64,000 nucleotides of DNA from Pseudofulvimonas gallinarii (GCF_004343305.1 NZ_SMAF01000004.1:145753-209752); one strand, 5' to 3'; counted from the stretch's first letter, positions 45,323 to 60,157 are shown. Numbers and translations: made by a program. The notes: generated by a model not told the origin, from the sequence alone.

Positions 45323-46549
45323 CGGCAACGAAACCAGGGCGCGTTCCAGGCGGTCGAGACCCTCGGACATCTCATCCTCGCGGATGACCAGAGGCGGCAC
45401 GAACCGCAGCACTTCCGGTCCGGCCTGCAACACCAGGACGCCATTCGCGGCCGCGGCATCGAGGATCTCTCCGATCCGCGGCGTCCACTTCCCGGCGAGC
45501 ACCGCGCCGAGCATCAGGCCGTGGCCACGCAGGCCCTGGAAGACACCGCCCAGGCGCGTGTTCAATGCCGCCAGTCCGTCGCGCAGCTGCTTCGCGCGGG
45601 CACCGACGTTGTCCTGGATCGCTGACGATGACAGCTTGCGCAGGGCCACGCGGGCGACGGCGGCCGCAAGGGGGTTGCCGCCGAAGGTGGTGCCGTGGCT
45701 GCCGAAATCCAGCACCTGCGCCACGTCCCCGGCGACCAGCATCGCGCCGATCGGGAAGCCTGCGCCCAGACCCTTGGCCAGCGTCATCACATCCGGTTTC
45801 ACGCCAGCATGTTCATGCGCCCACAGACGCCCGGTGCGACCCATACCGGTCTGGATTTCGTCGAAGATCAGCAGCGCCCCCGCTTCGTCGCAACGGCGTC
45901 GCACGAAATGGAGGAACGCCGGGTCGGCCGGCACCACGCCACCTTCGCCCTGCACCGGTTCGATCAGCACGGCGGCGACGTCGTCACCAAACGCGGCGTC
46001 GAAGGCGACGATGTCGTTGTAGGGCGCGTAGCGGAAGCCACCCGGCAAGGGCTCGAAACCGGCCTGGTACTTGGGCTGCGCCGTCGCCGTGACGGTGGCC
46101 AGCGTGCGGCCATGGAACGAACCCTCGAAGGTGAGGATCGTGCGCCGTTCGGGCGCGCGCGCCTGCCGGGTCGCCCAGCGACGCGCAAGCTTGATCGCCG
46201 CCTCGTTGGCTTCGGCGCCGGAATTGCAGAAGAACACGCGTTGCGCGAAGCCGCTGGCGGCGATGAGCTCGTCGGCAAGGCGCAGCGGCGGTTCACTGTA
46301 GAAGATGTTGCTGGTATGCCAGATCCTGCCGGCCTGCTCCTGCAGTGCGGCCAGGACGTCGGCGTCGCCATAGCCGAGCGCGTTCACCGCGATGCCGGCG
46401 GCAAAATCGATGTAGTCGCGGCCGTCGATGTCCCACAGCGTGGCGCCCTGCCCATGGTCCAGGATCAGTTCGCGCTGGCGATAGGTCGGCACCAGGCGCG
46501 CCTGCGCGAGGTCGACGAGCTGGCGGGTGTCGGAAGACAGCGTGGTCAT
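45305..46549 (-). CDS. argD: Acetylornithine aminotransferase family protein
   Basis: A 414-residue class III PLP aminotransferase. The PLP lysine is K259 in MTLAKGLGAGFPIGAML; FFCNSGAEANEAAIKLAR, FEGSFHGRTLATVTAT and LLIFDEIQTGMGRTG are present. It matches ArgD/AstC enzymes that act on N-acetylornithine in arginine synthesis, often also on succinyl-diaminopimelate. No other arg gene lies nearby. Its 3' end overlaps rnfG by 18 bp in convergent orientation. Confidence 0.88.
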   Translation of the reverse strand: MTTLSSDTRQLVDLAQARLVPTYRQRELILDHGQGATLWDIDGRDYIDFAAGIAVNALGYGDADVLAALQEQAGRIWHTSNIFYSEPPLRLADELIAASGFAQRVFFCNSGAEANEAAIKLARRWATRQARAPERRTILTFEGSFHGRTLATVTATAQPKYQAGFEPLPGGFRYAPYNDIVAFDAAFGDDVAAVLIEPVQGEGGVVPADPAFLHFVRRRCDEAGALLIFDEIQTGMGRTGRLWAHEHAGVKPDVMTLAKGLGAGFPIGAMLVAGDVAQVLDFGSHGTTFGGNPLAAAVARVALRKLSSSAIQDNVGARAKQLRDGLAALNTRLGGVFQGLRGHGLMLGAVLAGKWTPRIGEILDAAAANGVLVLQAGPEVLRFVPPLVIREDEMSEGLDRLERALVSLPSVPAA

Positions 46550-46607
46550 GATGGTATCCAGCAAAAGAGGTGGCGGAACGGCCTGTATGGAACGTGCAGG
46601 CCACGGC

Positions 46608-47120
46608 TCAGCCGTTGTCCAGCGCCTGCTGCAGGGCGGGTATGAACTGGCCCTCGCAGAAGCGTGCCAGCATCGGCCCGGCACCGCCCTGCGAGTCGGT
46701 ACGCATCTGTTCGACGCCGCGCTCCTTCAACATCCGGTAGCGGCCCGACCCGCCCATGCGCTGCAGCGCGCCGGCATTCAGCGAACGCCACTGTGCCAGA
46801 ACAGCATGATGGCGTTGCGCGAAGCCATCGGACAGGCCGGCGCAGCCCTCGAAGGTGGCCTGCACGGACACCAGCTCGAGGATCTCGGTGTCGAAGCGGT
46901 CGTCATCGGCGTCGGGACCGGATCCGGCGGCGGCATCGCTGGCAGCGCCGGCTTCCGGGCGCAGGGTCACGACCACGGCATCGACGCCCTCGGGACAGGG
47001 ACCGTCCTGGAAACTGATCGCGCCGTCGCCATCGACGCACTTGTTGATGGTCCACGCCGGCGCCGGGCACAGGACGAGGACCAGCCCGGCAATGGCCGGG
47101 AAAAAGCGGATTCGGGACAT
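46608..47120 (-). CDS. Small exported DUF4124-like protein
   Basis: A 170-residue protein with signal peptide (IRFFPAIAGLVLVLCPAPAW). The mature N-terminus (TINKCVDGDGAISFQDGPCP) resembles the short DUF4124 motif, common in xanthomonad periplasmic proteins of unknown role. The rest (residues 70-170) is predicted helical with two further cysteines and no known pattern. It lies 58 bp upstream of argD on the same strand, with no evidence for a functional link. Confidence 0.72.
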   Translation of the reverse strand: MSRIRFFPAIAGLVLVLCPAPAWTINKCVDGDGAISFQDGPCPEGVDAVVVTLRPEAGAASDAAAGSGPDADDDRFDTEILELVSVQATFEGCAGLSDGFAQRHHAVLAQWRSLNAGALQRMGGSGRYRMLKERGVEQMRTDSQGGAGPMLARFCEGQFIPALQQALDNG

Positions 47121-47265
47121 GGCGGGCGGACGCGGGCGTGGGAGGAGTTCGGGCCAGCGGGCAATTCGTTCCGGCCGGCCATCGCGGTGGCTATTTTCGC
47201 GCAACGGCGGCACGCTTCGGCACGGACTGGCGTGGGCAGCCGTCGCGTTACTGCACCGGTGGGTG

Positions 47266-49299
47266 TTATTCCACGTCACGGGGCGCGAAGAACGCCCGCA
47301 CCCGCTCGGCGTCGTCGGTGACCGGCATCGGCGGCAGCGCGGCAAGAATGCGCCGGCCGTAGCTCTTGCCGCGCGCGCGCGGATCGAGCAGCGCAACCAC
47401 GCCGCGATCGTCCTGGCTGCGGATCAGTCGACCGACGCCCTGCTTCAGCGCCAGTGCCGCCTGCGGCACCTGCCAGTCGTTGAACGGATCGCCGCCTTCG
47501 TTGCGGATGGCGGCCATGCGCGCCGACAGCACCGGATCATCGGGCGGCGCGAAAGGCAGCCGGTCGATCACCACCAGCGACAATGCCTCGCCCGGCACGT
47601 CGACGCCTTCCCAGAAGCTGGCCGCGCCCAGCAACACGCCGTTTCCCGATTCGCGGAACTGTTCAAGCAGGCGGTGCTTGCCGGCCGTACCCTGGACGAA
47701 CAGGGGAAAATCCACTTCTTCCGGCAACGCCTGGGCGACGAAACGCAGTGCCCGGTGCGAAGTGAAGAGCAGCAGCGCCCGGCCACCGGAAGCTCGCAGC
47801 AGTTCGACGACGTGGTCGAACATCGCACCCTGCCAGGCGCTGTGGTTGGGCTCCGGCAAGCCACGTGGCAGGTACAGGAGGGACTGCTGCGAATAGTCGA
47901 AGGGGCTTTCCAGCGCCAGCACGGGTGCATCCGGCAAACCCATGCGTCGCCGGAACAGGTCGAAATCGCCGGCCACCGCCAGCGTCGCCGAGGTGTGGAT
48001 CCAGGCCGCACGCGACTGCGCGCGGAACTGCGCCAGCGGACCGGCGACATTCAGCGGCGTCAGGCTGAAACGGAAGCCCCGCTGTGACAGCTCGTACCAG
48101 CGGATGGCTTCATCCTCGTCCACCTGGCCGGGTTCACCATCCTGCGCCTGCGACGGCGGGTGGGCGTCGTCGTCGCCGTTGCCATCGAGGTCACGACGCC
48201 AGCGGCGCAGGCGCGTGATCGCATCGTGGACACGCTCCGCGAGCGTGTCCATGCCGGAGCTGCTTCCGGCAAGTCCGGCGAGCACGGCAGCGAGGTCGTC
48301 CAGCGCCCGTTCGAGGCTGGCCAGCGCCGCGATGATCGCTTCCTGGCCGGCAAGGCTTCCGGCGGCGCCCCGCGACGGCTGTCCCTCGAAAGCCAGGCGC
48401 AACTGCTTGATCGTCGCATCCAGCGCATCCAGGGGCGCACGCACGACACCGAGCGCGCCGCTGACATCGCCGCATTCGCGCATCAGGTCGGCGGCGATCT
48501 CGCGCAGCATGTAGTCGCTGAGGCTCGCGCCGAGGAACTGCGCCGCCGTTTCCGGAAACTGGTGTGCCTCGTCGAGCACGAAGGCGCCGGCGCCGGGCAG
48601 GATTTCGCCGAAGCCTTCCTGCTTGAGCGCGAAGTCGGCCAGCAGCAGGTGGTGGTTGACGACGACGACGTCGGCATCCTGCGCCGCCCGCCGCGCCTTG
48701 ACGACGAAACAGTCGGCATACAGCGGACATTCGCCACCCAGGCAGTTGTCGCGGCTGGAGGTAACGCGAGCGCGCAGGCCGGCATCCTCCGCCAGCTCGG
48801 GAAACACGTCGAGGTCGCCGTCACCGCTGCTGGCGGCGAATTCGCGCAGGCGCTGGATGACCTCGGCATCTTCGCGCCGCGCGAAACGGCCTTCGCGCCA
48901 GGTCTGGTCGAGCCGGTACAGGCAGACGTAGTTGCCGCGGCCTTTCAGCAGCGCGGTGCGCGGCCGCAGGCCGAGCGTGCGGCACACGCGTGGCAGGTCG
49001 CGCTGGTAGAGCTGGTCCTGCAGCGCCTTGGTGCCGGTGGACACGATGACGCGCTGTCCGGACAGCAGCGCCGGAACCAGATAGGCATAGGTCTTGCCGG
49101 TGCCGGTGCCGGCTTCGGCGACCAGCGCTTCGCGGCCTTCGATGGCCTGTTCGATCGCCTGCGCCAGGTCGAGCTGTCCGCTGCGCACGCGGAAGCCCTC
49201 GACCTTGCGCGCGAACTGGCCGGCCGGCCCGAGCACATGGGCCGCCGCGCCAGCGTCTTCCGCGGCGTCCCCGCCGTCGTGCGCGAACAGGTGGCTCAT
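47266..49299 (-). CDS. dinG: ATP-dependent DNA helicase, DinG/YoaA family
   Basis: A 677-residue XPD-like superfamily 2 helicase. Motif I is AEAGTGTGKTYAYLVPALL; the iron-sulfur cysteines lie in GNYVCLYRL and NCLGGECPLYADC; motif II is AFVLDEAHQFPETA (DEAH). Motifs V and VI are complete (GVDVPGEALSLVVIDRLPF, QGVGRLIRSQDDRG). It may remove replication-blocking structures or R-loops. YoaA and DinG cannot be told apart safely. ATG 49299 is used; a CATACT hexamer lies 6 nt upstream. No LexA box is visible. Confidence 0.9.
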   Translation of the reverse strand: MSHLFAHDGGDAAEDAGAAAHVLGPAGQFARKVEGFRVRSGQLDLAQAIEQAIEGREALVAEAGTGTGKTYAYLVPALLSGQRVIVSTGTKALQDQLYQRDLPRVCRTLGLRPRTALLKGRGNYVCLYRLDQTWREGRFARREDAEVIQRLREFAASSGDGDLDVFPELAEDAGLRARVTSSRDNCLGGECPLYADCFVVKARRAAQDADVVVVNHHLLLADFALKQEGFGEILPGAGAFVLDEAHQFPETAAQFLGASLSDYMLREIAADLMRECGDVSGALGVVRAPLDALDATIKQLRLAFEGQPSRGAAGSLAGQEAIIAALASLERALDDLAAVLAGLAGSSSGMDTLAERVHDAITRLRRWRRDLDGNGDDDAHPPSQAQDGEPGQVDEDEAIRWYELSQRGFRFSLTPLNVAGPLAQFRAQSRAAWIHTSATLAVAGDFDLFRRRMGLPDAPVLALESPFDYSQQSLLYLPRGLPEPNHSAWQGAMFDHVVELLRASGGRALLLFTSHRALRFVAQALPEEVDFPLFVQGTAGKHRLLEQFRESGNGVLLGAASFWEGVDVPGEALSLVVIDRLPFAPPDDPVLSARMAAIRNEGGDPFNDWQVPQAALALKQGVGRLIRSQDDRGVVALLDPRARGKSYGRRILAALPPMPVTDDAERVRAFFAPRDVE

Positions 49300-49359
49300 G
49301 CCGCGAGTATGCACGGGGCCAACGGCGGCCGCCGCGCTGGCAGGCCGACGGCCATGTCC

Positions 49360-50646
<1,287 letters not shown>

Positions 50647-50672
50647 TCACGGCAACAGGCTGGAAACAGTCA

Positions 50673-50702
50673 ATTATCCCGGTAGGCCTACACCTGACGC
50701 AA
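50673..50702 (-). promoter_or_regulatory. Predicted serS promoter with palindrome in spacer
   Basis: On the minus strand TTGCGT (50702-50697), 18-nt spacer, GATAAT (50678-50673, 5/6 match). Initiation near 50666 gives a leader of about 29 nt. The spacer holds the perfect 10-bp palindrome GTAGGCCTAC (50682-50691), a possible binding site. Confidence 0.5.
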
Positions 50703-50819
50703 ACTGCGGCCACCATCAACAAGTCGCACACCGTTGCCGTACCAAACAAAAACGGCACATCCGTCCAACCAAATGGAAGCTCAAATACTGGCTGGAAGTA
50801 GATATACCCGGAACAATTA

Positions 50820-51422
50820 TCAAAAATCTTCGAGTATCACCCTAACCGACATTGCCTCTCTAAGCTCCGACATCATCGAAGTATAGACCCCGTTTGTCCA
50901 AGACGATATGTTCGAAGGCGCACCTCTCTTCAGGGTGCCATCTCTCTTGTACATCTTTCGGTCAGCAAAAAGCTGATCAAGATTGCGGGGGAGCGGGTTA
51001 TGACCAACGGTGTTTCCAGGCATCGAGAACGTATAAACAATATCGTAAAAGTCAACTTTGTATCGACCATCCTTGACTTGAATTTTTACAACGCTGTCCC
51101 ATGTCTTTTCGACATATTGCCCCTGACTAATTAACGTCCGAACACCGACCTCGTTCTCTTTGACAAGAACTCGACCTCTCCCCAAGAGCACTCCATTCTG
51201 CCGATCGTCGAGAGTCAATGCATCAGCCGAGGCAAACTTGCTGGCGAACCACAGCTTAGCTCTTGAATACAGCGAATCCTTATCCGCACCATCTACTTCG
51301 ACGATCTCTGAGAAATGGATCTTGCCATCCACGAGCGGTAACAAATGGTGCCGCTCTTGTGCCGCCAATGCTCCGGCAATCGACATTGCAACGAACGCCA
51401 CCACACACTTGACGTTAGTCAT
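50820..51422 (-). CDS. Exported DUF4468 domain protein, probably acquired
   Basis: A 200-residue protein. A signal peptide (VVAFVAMSIAGALA) is followed by DUF4468: VDGKIHFSEIVEVDGADKDS, RAKLWFASKFASADALTLDD, GVLLGRGRVLV, then KIQVKDGRYKVDFYDIVYTF. This domain, with a predicted TBP-like fold and unknown role, is best known from Bacteroidetes. The gene and its flanks are clearly poorer in G+C than every neighbour. ATG 51422 was chosen because GGGGAGGA lies 8 nt upstream; an in-frame ATG at 51449 would add nine residues. It sits between serS and ileS, where lspA often follows ileS. No mobility gene or terminal repeat was seen. Confidence 0.82.
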   Translation of the reverse strand: MTNVKCVVAFVAMSIAGALAAQERHHLLPLVDGKIHFSEIVEVDGADKDSLYSRAKLWFASKFASADALTLDDRQNGVLLGRGRVLVKENEVGVRTLISQGQYVEKTWDSVVKIQVKDGRYKVDFYDIVYTFSMPGNTVGHNPLPRNLDQLFADRKMYKRDGTLKRGAPSNISSWTNGVYTSMMSELREAMSVRVILEDF

Positions 51423-51581
51423 ATCATCCGTCCTCCCCAGCGATTTCAAGCTGATTGAGCCTGTAGCCCAAACAGTTTACAACCTCAACCGAAATCTACA
51501 TCCATGAATCAACTCGGGTGAAGTGACACACTGAGCTCAAGCATAACTCCGTAAAAACCTCTCTCCAAGAGAACTGAAAGT

Positions 51582-54464
<2,883 letters not shown>

Positions 54465-54493
54465 CGGTCGCGTCGTATCGGCAAGAGGATGGA

Positions 54494-55432
54494 TCAATCA
54501 GGTCGGGCCAGCACGGCGCGCGCCTGGCGCGCGTCCTCGTGCATCTGCGTGGTCAGTGCATCCAGCGAATCGAACCGCGCCTCGCCACGCAGGCGGGCGA
54601 CGAACTCGACGATCAGCCGTTGCCCGTACAGGTCACCGGCATAGTCGAACAAGTGCGACTCCAGCACCAGCGATCCGTCACCGGCGACGGTCGGCCTCGT
54701 GCCCAGGCTGGCGACGCCGGGGTGGCCGAGCAGGCCGGCGCCGCTGACCCGGACGGCGAAGATGCCTTCGACGGCCGGCCGCCAGCGGATGGCGATGTTG
54801 GCGGTGGGAAAGCCCAGCGTGCGTCCGAGGCGGTTGCCGTGCATCACCTTGCCGGCAATGGCGTAACGTCGGCCGAGGGCTTCCTTCGCGAAATCGAGGT
54901 CGCCGCGCTGCAGCGCCCCGCGGATCGCACTGGCGCCGATACGCCGCCCCTGCGCGTCGTCCACCTGGGCGGCGACCAGGGTCTCGAAACCCAGCGTCGA
55001 GCCCATGCGTTGCAACAGCGCCACGTCACCGCCGCGTCCACGTCCGAAGCGGAAATCGGGCCCCACGCAGACGGTGCGGGCGGAGAGGCCGCGCACCAGG
55101 ATGCGTTCGACGAAATCCCCGGCGTCCATGCCGGCCAGTGCCGGGTCGAAGCGCAGCAGGCCGACGCCATCCATGCCCAGGCCGCGCAGCAGCTCGAAGC
55201 GCGTGCGCGCCGGCGTCAGCCGCGGCGGCGGCGACTGCGGCGCGAAATACTCGCGGGGCAGCGGCTCGAAGCTCAGCGCGACACTGGCGTGCGCGCCAGC
55301 TTCCGCGCGGGCGCGGGCCATCGCCAGCAGGCACTGGTGGCCGCGATGGACGCCATCGAAGGCGCCAATTGCCACCACGCTGCCGGCCGGAAACAGGGAC
55401 GCATCGCCCACCTCACGGAACCATCGGGTCAT
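54494..55432 (-). CDS. ribF: Bifunctional riboflavin kinase / FAD synthetase
   Basis: A 312-residue enzyme that makes FMN and FAD. The N-terminal nucleotidyltransferase has [18 protein letters not shown] (HxGH) and [30 protein letters not shown]; the C-terminal flavokinase has [18 protein letters not shown] and [23 protein letters not shown] lies seven nt before the ATG with no Shine-Dalgarno sequence, suggesting a leaderless mRNA. It is followed by ileS as in many proteobacteria. Confidence 0.95.
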   Translation of the reverse strand: MTRWFREVGDASLFPAGSVVAIGAFDGVHRGHQCLLAMARARAEAGAHASVALSFEPLPREYFAPQSPPPRLTPARTRFELLRGLGMDGVGLLRFDPALAGMDAGDFVERILVRGLSARTVCVGPDFRFGRGRGGDVALLQRMGSTLGFETLVAAQVDDAQGRRIGASAIRGALQRGDLDFAKEALGRRYAIAGKVMHGNRLGRTLGFPTANIAIRWRPAVEGIFAVRVSGAGLLGHPGVASLGTRPTVAGDGSLVLESHLFDYAGDLYGQRLIVEFVARLRGEARFDSLDALTTQMHEDARQARAVLARPD

Positions 55433-55439
55433 CCACGCA

Positions 55440-55445
55440 AGTATA
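55440..55445 (-). promoter_or_regulatory. Candidate -10 of ribF-ileS
   Basis: TATACT (5/6 match) on the minus strand ends exactly 7 nt before the ribF ATG, so transcription would begin at or next to the start codon. No clear -35. Confidence 0.4.
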
Positions 55446-55572
55446 CGCCGTCACCCTGCCCGCGATCCGGCAGCGAGCGCTCACGCCCTGCCCCTCCATG
55501 TCCATCAGACGCGGTCAGGGCGCGCTTCGCAGTGGGCCCGGGCCCACCTCGACGGCCCCTGGCCCGCCGGAT

Positions 55573-56356
55573 TCAATCCAGCTCCACACCGTCGGCGAAC
55601 ACGCGGTCGTGGATGATCTTCGACACCAGGAAGTCCGTGTCGGTGCCAACGCGTTCCGTCGTGCCGATCAACATGGCCTGCCCGGACGCCGTGAGGGTCA
55701 TGCCGTTGCTGTCGTCGGAGTTGGAGCCGCCGGCATCGAAGTCCACATAACCCTTTCCTGCCAGGCCGAAGTGGCTCTCACGCGTTCCGTCCGAGCGGAT
55801 CAGCTGCACCGCGATCAGGTTGCCGCGGTCACCTGGCGGCCGGGTGTCGAGTGCCATACCGCTGACGACGATGTGCGCAGGCGCAAACAAGGGACTCAAC
55901 AGGGACACCGTCCGGTATGCGACAACCCCGGTGGTGACGTCGCGGTTCCGCCCGCCCAGGTCCATGGGCAACAGACGATAGCCGGAATCGGTCAGTGACG
56001 TATCCAGGTGCCGTCTTCATTGAGGCGGACCAACAGCAGGTCCCAGTCGTCGGCCACGCCCTGGTTTTCCAGGCATGACGCGCCGGCCAGGATGAGCCGT
56101 CTTTGGATCGTCGTCGTGGGGAAGACCGAGGTCAGCTGACCGCGGTGATGCCATGGGCTTCGTCATCCAGACAGGCGCGGTCGCCAGGAAAGTTGAAGTG
56201 AACGACCCCCGGTGCCGAAACTGTTGTCGTTCGATCCCGTTTCCGTGAGGCGGACCGCCAGGAGGTCCCTGCCCATTGCGGTGGCACTGGTCCAGCCGCC
56301 AACAACGATCCGGCCGGCGCCCTGCAGGGCCACGCCCGTCGCCCGGGCAGAACGGA
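55573..56356 (-). pseudogene. Decayed delta-60 repeat (DUF5122) protein
   Basis: Delta-60 beta-propeller repeats are recognisable on the minus strand but broken across frames. Piece 1 reads GVALQGAGRIVVGGWTSATA and on to DNSFGTGG. Piece 2, after a shift at the GGGGG run near 56209, reads VVHFNFPGDRACLDDEAHGI then a stop. Piece 3 reads QRRLILAGASCLENQGVADD and on to EDGTWIRH then a stop. Piece 4 reads YRLLPMDLGGRNRDVTTGVV through FADGVELD and the last stop at 55573. At least three shifts occur within 350 bp, and the 5' part is lost against the murJ 3' end. Sequencing error could explain one shift but hardly all. Confidence 0.7.
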
Positions 56357-57916
56357 CTAGTCGGACGGCGGCTCGCGCAACTGCCGGAACCGCACGCCCG
56401 CCAGCAGCAGGACGGCCGCGTACACGAGGCCACCCACCAGGATGACCCAGGCCAGGTGCACGAGCCGCCACAGCAACGGCAGCGCCGTCCAGTCGCCGAC
56501 CAACTGGCGGGCGCCGAGCAGGACGCAGACCATTGCCGCACAGGCAAGCAGCAGCCAGAGCAGCAGTCTCACTGTCTCCGCACCGGGCCTGTATATGTTC
56601 CGGCGATACAGCCACCAGCCGAGCAGGCTGGCGTGCAGAAGCCCGCATAGGCCCGTCGACAGCGCGATGCCGACGTGGGCGGTGGCGACGCCGGCGTTCC
56701 GGAGCGGCAGGACGACGGCGAACAGCAGGGCGATGTTGACGACGACCACGATCACCGCGGCGCGCATCGGCGTGCGCGTGTCCTGGCGGGCGAAAAAGCC
56801 GGGTGCCAGCACCTTGCCCAGCATGAAGCCCGGCAGGCCGACGCAGAGTGCCGACAGCGCCAGCGCGGTCATCGCGGTGTCTTCGGGGGTGAACCGGCCA
56901 TGCTGGTACAGCGTCGCGCAGATCGGCCCGGCGAGCACGACCAGGCCGGCGGCAGCGGGCAGCGCCAGCAGCATCATCACGCGCACGCCCCAGTCGATGC
57001 TGCGCCGGAAGCCTTCGCCATCGCCGGCGGCGGAACGGCGCGACAGCGTCGGCAGCAACACGGTGCCGAGCGCGACACCGAACATGCCGATCGGGAATTC
57101 CAGCAGGCGGTCTGCCAGGTACAGCCAGGTCTGGCTGCCGGCGACCAGCAGCGAGGCGAACGCGGTGCCGACCAGCAGGTTGACCTGCGACACCGAGGCG
57201 CTGAGCACCGCCGGCCCCATCAGTCTCAGCACCCGTCGCACGCCGGGATCAGCGAACCCCAGCCGCGGCCGCGGCACCAGGCCCAGTCGCGCCAGCGCCG
57301 GCACCTGTACCAGCAACTGGATGGCGCCGGCGGCGAACACGCCCCAGGCCAGTGCATACACCGGCACCTCAAGCAGCGGCGCCAGCCACAGTGCCGCCGC
57401 GATCACCGCCAGGTTGTGCAGGATCGGGGTCAGCGCCGGCACGGCGAAACGCTGGAAGCTGTTCAGCACGCCGCCGGCCAGCGCCACCATCGAAATGAAG
57501 AACAGGTACGGGAACGTGATCCGCAGCATGTCCCCGGCAGCCGCGTGGCGCACAGGATCACCGGCATAACCCGGCGCGAAGACATTCACCAGCCACGGCG
57601 CACAGATGACGCCAATGACGGTCACCACCAGCACCACGGCGCACAGCGTGCCAGCGACGCGGTCGAGCAGGTGGCGCAGCGCCTGGCGGTCGCCGCTCTG
57701 CCGTGCGGCGCTGAAGACCGGCACGAAGGCCTGGGCGAACGCGCCTTCGGCGAAAATGCGGCGCAGGAAGTTGGGAATCCGGTAAGCGACTACGAAGGCG
57801 TCGGTGAGCCCGCTGGCGCCGAACACGTGCGCCTGCACCATGTCGCGCGCGTAGCCGGACAGGCGCGAGAGGAAAGTCAGCGCGGAAAACAGCAGGGTCG
57901 AACGGAGGAGTTTCAT
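56357..57916 (-). CDS. murJ: Lipid II flippase MurJ (MviN)
   Basis: A 519-residue MOP-superfamily membrane protein with about 14 helices that moves lipid II across the inner membrane. Start [35 protein letters not shown] contains the conserved Arg residues of helices 1-2; [23 protein letters not shown] and [20 protein letters not shown] are typical. The C-terminal tail is short ([11 protein letters not shown]). ATG 57916 has GGAGG a few nt upstream. It is divergent from rpsT, as in many gammaproteobacteria; the delta-60 pseudogene separates it from ribF. Confidence 0.95.
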   Translation of the reverse strand: MKLLRSTLLFSALTFLSRLSGYARDMVQAHVFGASGLTDAFVVAYRIPNFLRRIFAEGAFAQAFVPVFSAARQSGDRQALRHLLDRVAGTLCAVVLVVTVIGVICAPWLVNVFAPGYAGDPVRHAAAGDMLRITFPYLFFISMVALAGGVLNSFQRFAVPALTPILHNLAVIAAALWLAPLLEVPVYALAWGVFAAGAIQLLVQVPALARLGLVPRPRLGFADPGVRRVLRLMGPAVLSASVSQVNLLVGTAFASLLVAGSQTWLYLADRLLEFPIGMFGVALGTVLLPTLSRRSAAGDGEGFRRSIDWGVRVMMLLALPAAAGLVVLAGPICATLYQHGRFTPEDTAMTALALSALCVGLPGFMLGKVLAPGFFARQDTRTPMRAAVIVVVVNIALLFAVVLPLRNAGVATAHVGIALSTGLCGLLHASLLGWWLYRRNIYRPGAETVRLLLWLLLACAAMVCVLLGARQLVGDWTALPLLWRLVHLAWVILVGGLVYAAVLLLAGVRFRQLREPPSD

Positions 57917-58138
57917 CGGCAGGCTGGTGGACGGCGTCGCGACGGCGGAGTGTTCCCGGCAAAGCGCGGCAGTATCGGTCCTGCCGGCGCCGTTGTCTCG
58001 GCCTGTCTCCCGACTGGCCGGCGCCGTCGACCCGGATTGCCCGCGGATTGCGGCGATTCCTGGTCCCGGCAACCGGCTCCGGCGCCCGGGCCGGCGCTGC
58101 GCCGGATGGCCGCCCTTCAACCCGGCCGTACTGCCCTG

Positions 58139-58167
58139 TTGACCCCGCCGCCGTCAAGCCCCATAAT
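58139..58167 (+). promoter_or_regulatory. Predicted rpsT promoter
   Basis: TTGACC (58139-58144), exactly 17 nt spacer, CATAAT (58162-58167). Both hexamers match 5/6. This is the clearest sigma-70 promoter in the window, giving a leader of about 33 nt. Confidence 0.75.
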
Positions 58168-58206
58168 TCCGGGTCTTTTCACCCCGAACAGTTTTGGAGA
58201 ATTCCC

Positions 58207-58473
58207 TTGGCCAACATCAAATCCGCCAAGAAGCGCGCCAGGCAGGCTGTCAAGCGCAATGAGCGCAACACCAGCGCCAAGTCCATGGTCCGGACCGCCC
58301 TGAAGAAGGTGGTCAAGGCGCTTGAAGCCAAGGACGTCGCCGCTGCCCAGGAAGCGTACAAGACGGCCGAGCCGCTGCTTGACCGTTTCAGCAGCCGCGG
58401 CCTGATCCATCGCAACAAGGCTGCTCGCCACAAGAGCCGCCTGCAGGCCAAGATCAAGGCGCTCGCCGCCTGA
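58207..58473 (+). CDS. rpsT: 30S ribosomal protein S20
   Basis: An 88-residue, strongly basic helical protein ([20 protein letters not shown] ... [17 protein letters not shown]). The start codon is TTG at 58207, preceded by TTTTGGAG nine nt away; no ATG is usable because the family N-terminus is [11 protein letters not shown]. coli rpsT also starts with UUG, where it takes part in S20 autoregulation; the same may hold here. A strong terminator follows, making it a single-gene unit. Confidence 0.97.
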   Translation: MANIKSAKKRARQAVKRNERNTSAKSMVRTALKKVVKALEAKDVAAAQEAYKTAEPLLDRFSSRGLIHRNKAARHKSRLQAKIKALAA

Positions 58474-58495
58474 TCCAGGCCAACTCGGGGTATGC

Positions 58496-58525
58496 AAAGG
58501 CCGGCTTTCGCCGGCCTTTGTTTTG
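58496..58525 (+). terminator. Rho-independent terminator after rpsT
   Basis: AAAGGCCGGC (58496-58505) pairs with GCCGGCCTTT (58510-58519) and is followed by GTTTTG. Confidence 0.88.
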
Positions 58526-58631
58526 TCCGCCGGATCCACCGCGCTGATCCTGCGCGATCCAGCTCCGCCCGGGCGGACGCGATGCCGGCGACGGGAACCC
58601 TGCGGCACCGGAAAGCTGCCCGGACCGCGGA

Positions 58632-59744
<1,113 letters not shown>

Positions 59745-59839
59745 TCAGCTGGGAACGGCGGGACCTGGTCGGCCCTGCCGGCATCTAGGGTACGGCGGCG
59801 CGGCGGAAAGCAGAAGCAAGCCGGTGGTCGCCACCAATG

Positions 59840-59862
59840 AAAAGCCCCGCACGCGGCGGGGC
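59840..59862 (-). terminator. Rho-independent terminator after rpmA
   Basis: On the minus strand GCCCCGC (59862-59856) pairs with GCGGGGC (59850-59844), followed by TTTTC. It lies 25 bp after rpmA and may separate or attenuate obgE expression. Confidence 0.75.
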
Positions 59863-59887
59863 CCTTCAGCGAACCGTTGCCCGGCGA

Positions 59888-60145
59888 TCAGCCGGTGACA
59901 ACGTTCACGGTGCGGCGCTTGTTCGGGCCCTTGGTGGTGAATTCCACCTTGCCATCGGCCAGCGCGAACAGGGTGTGGTCGCGACCCAGGCCGACGTTGA
60001 CGCCCGGATGGAACTGGGTGCCACGCTGGCGGACGATGATGTTGCCGGCCTCGATGGCCTGGCCACCGTAGATCTTGACGCCCAGCATCTTCGGGTTGGA
60101 ATCGCGACCGTTGCGCGAGGAACCTACGCCCTTCTTGTGTGCCAT
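59888..60145 (-). CDS. rpmA: 50S ribosomal protein L27
   Basis: An 85-residue L27: [20 protein letters not shown], then [27 protein letters not shown]. The N-terminal tail reaches the peptidyl-transferase centre and has no extra leader peptide. It lies 12 bp after rplU. Confidence 0.97.
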   Translation of the reverse strand: MAHKKGVGSSRNGRDSNPKMLGVKIYGGQAIEAGNIIVRQRGTQFHPGVNVGLGRDHTLFALADGKVEFTTKGPNKRRTVNVVTG

Positions 60146-60157
60146 GGCGATCTCTCC

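Noticed and set aside
51422..51581. Possible remnant of lspA between the DUF4468 gene and ileS
   Set aside because: I looked for signal-peptidase II helices and catalytic Asp motifs in this 160-bp gap and saw none.
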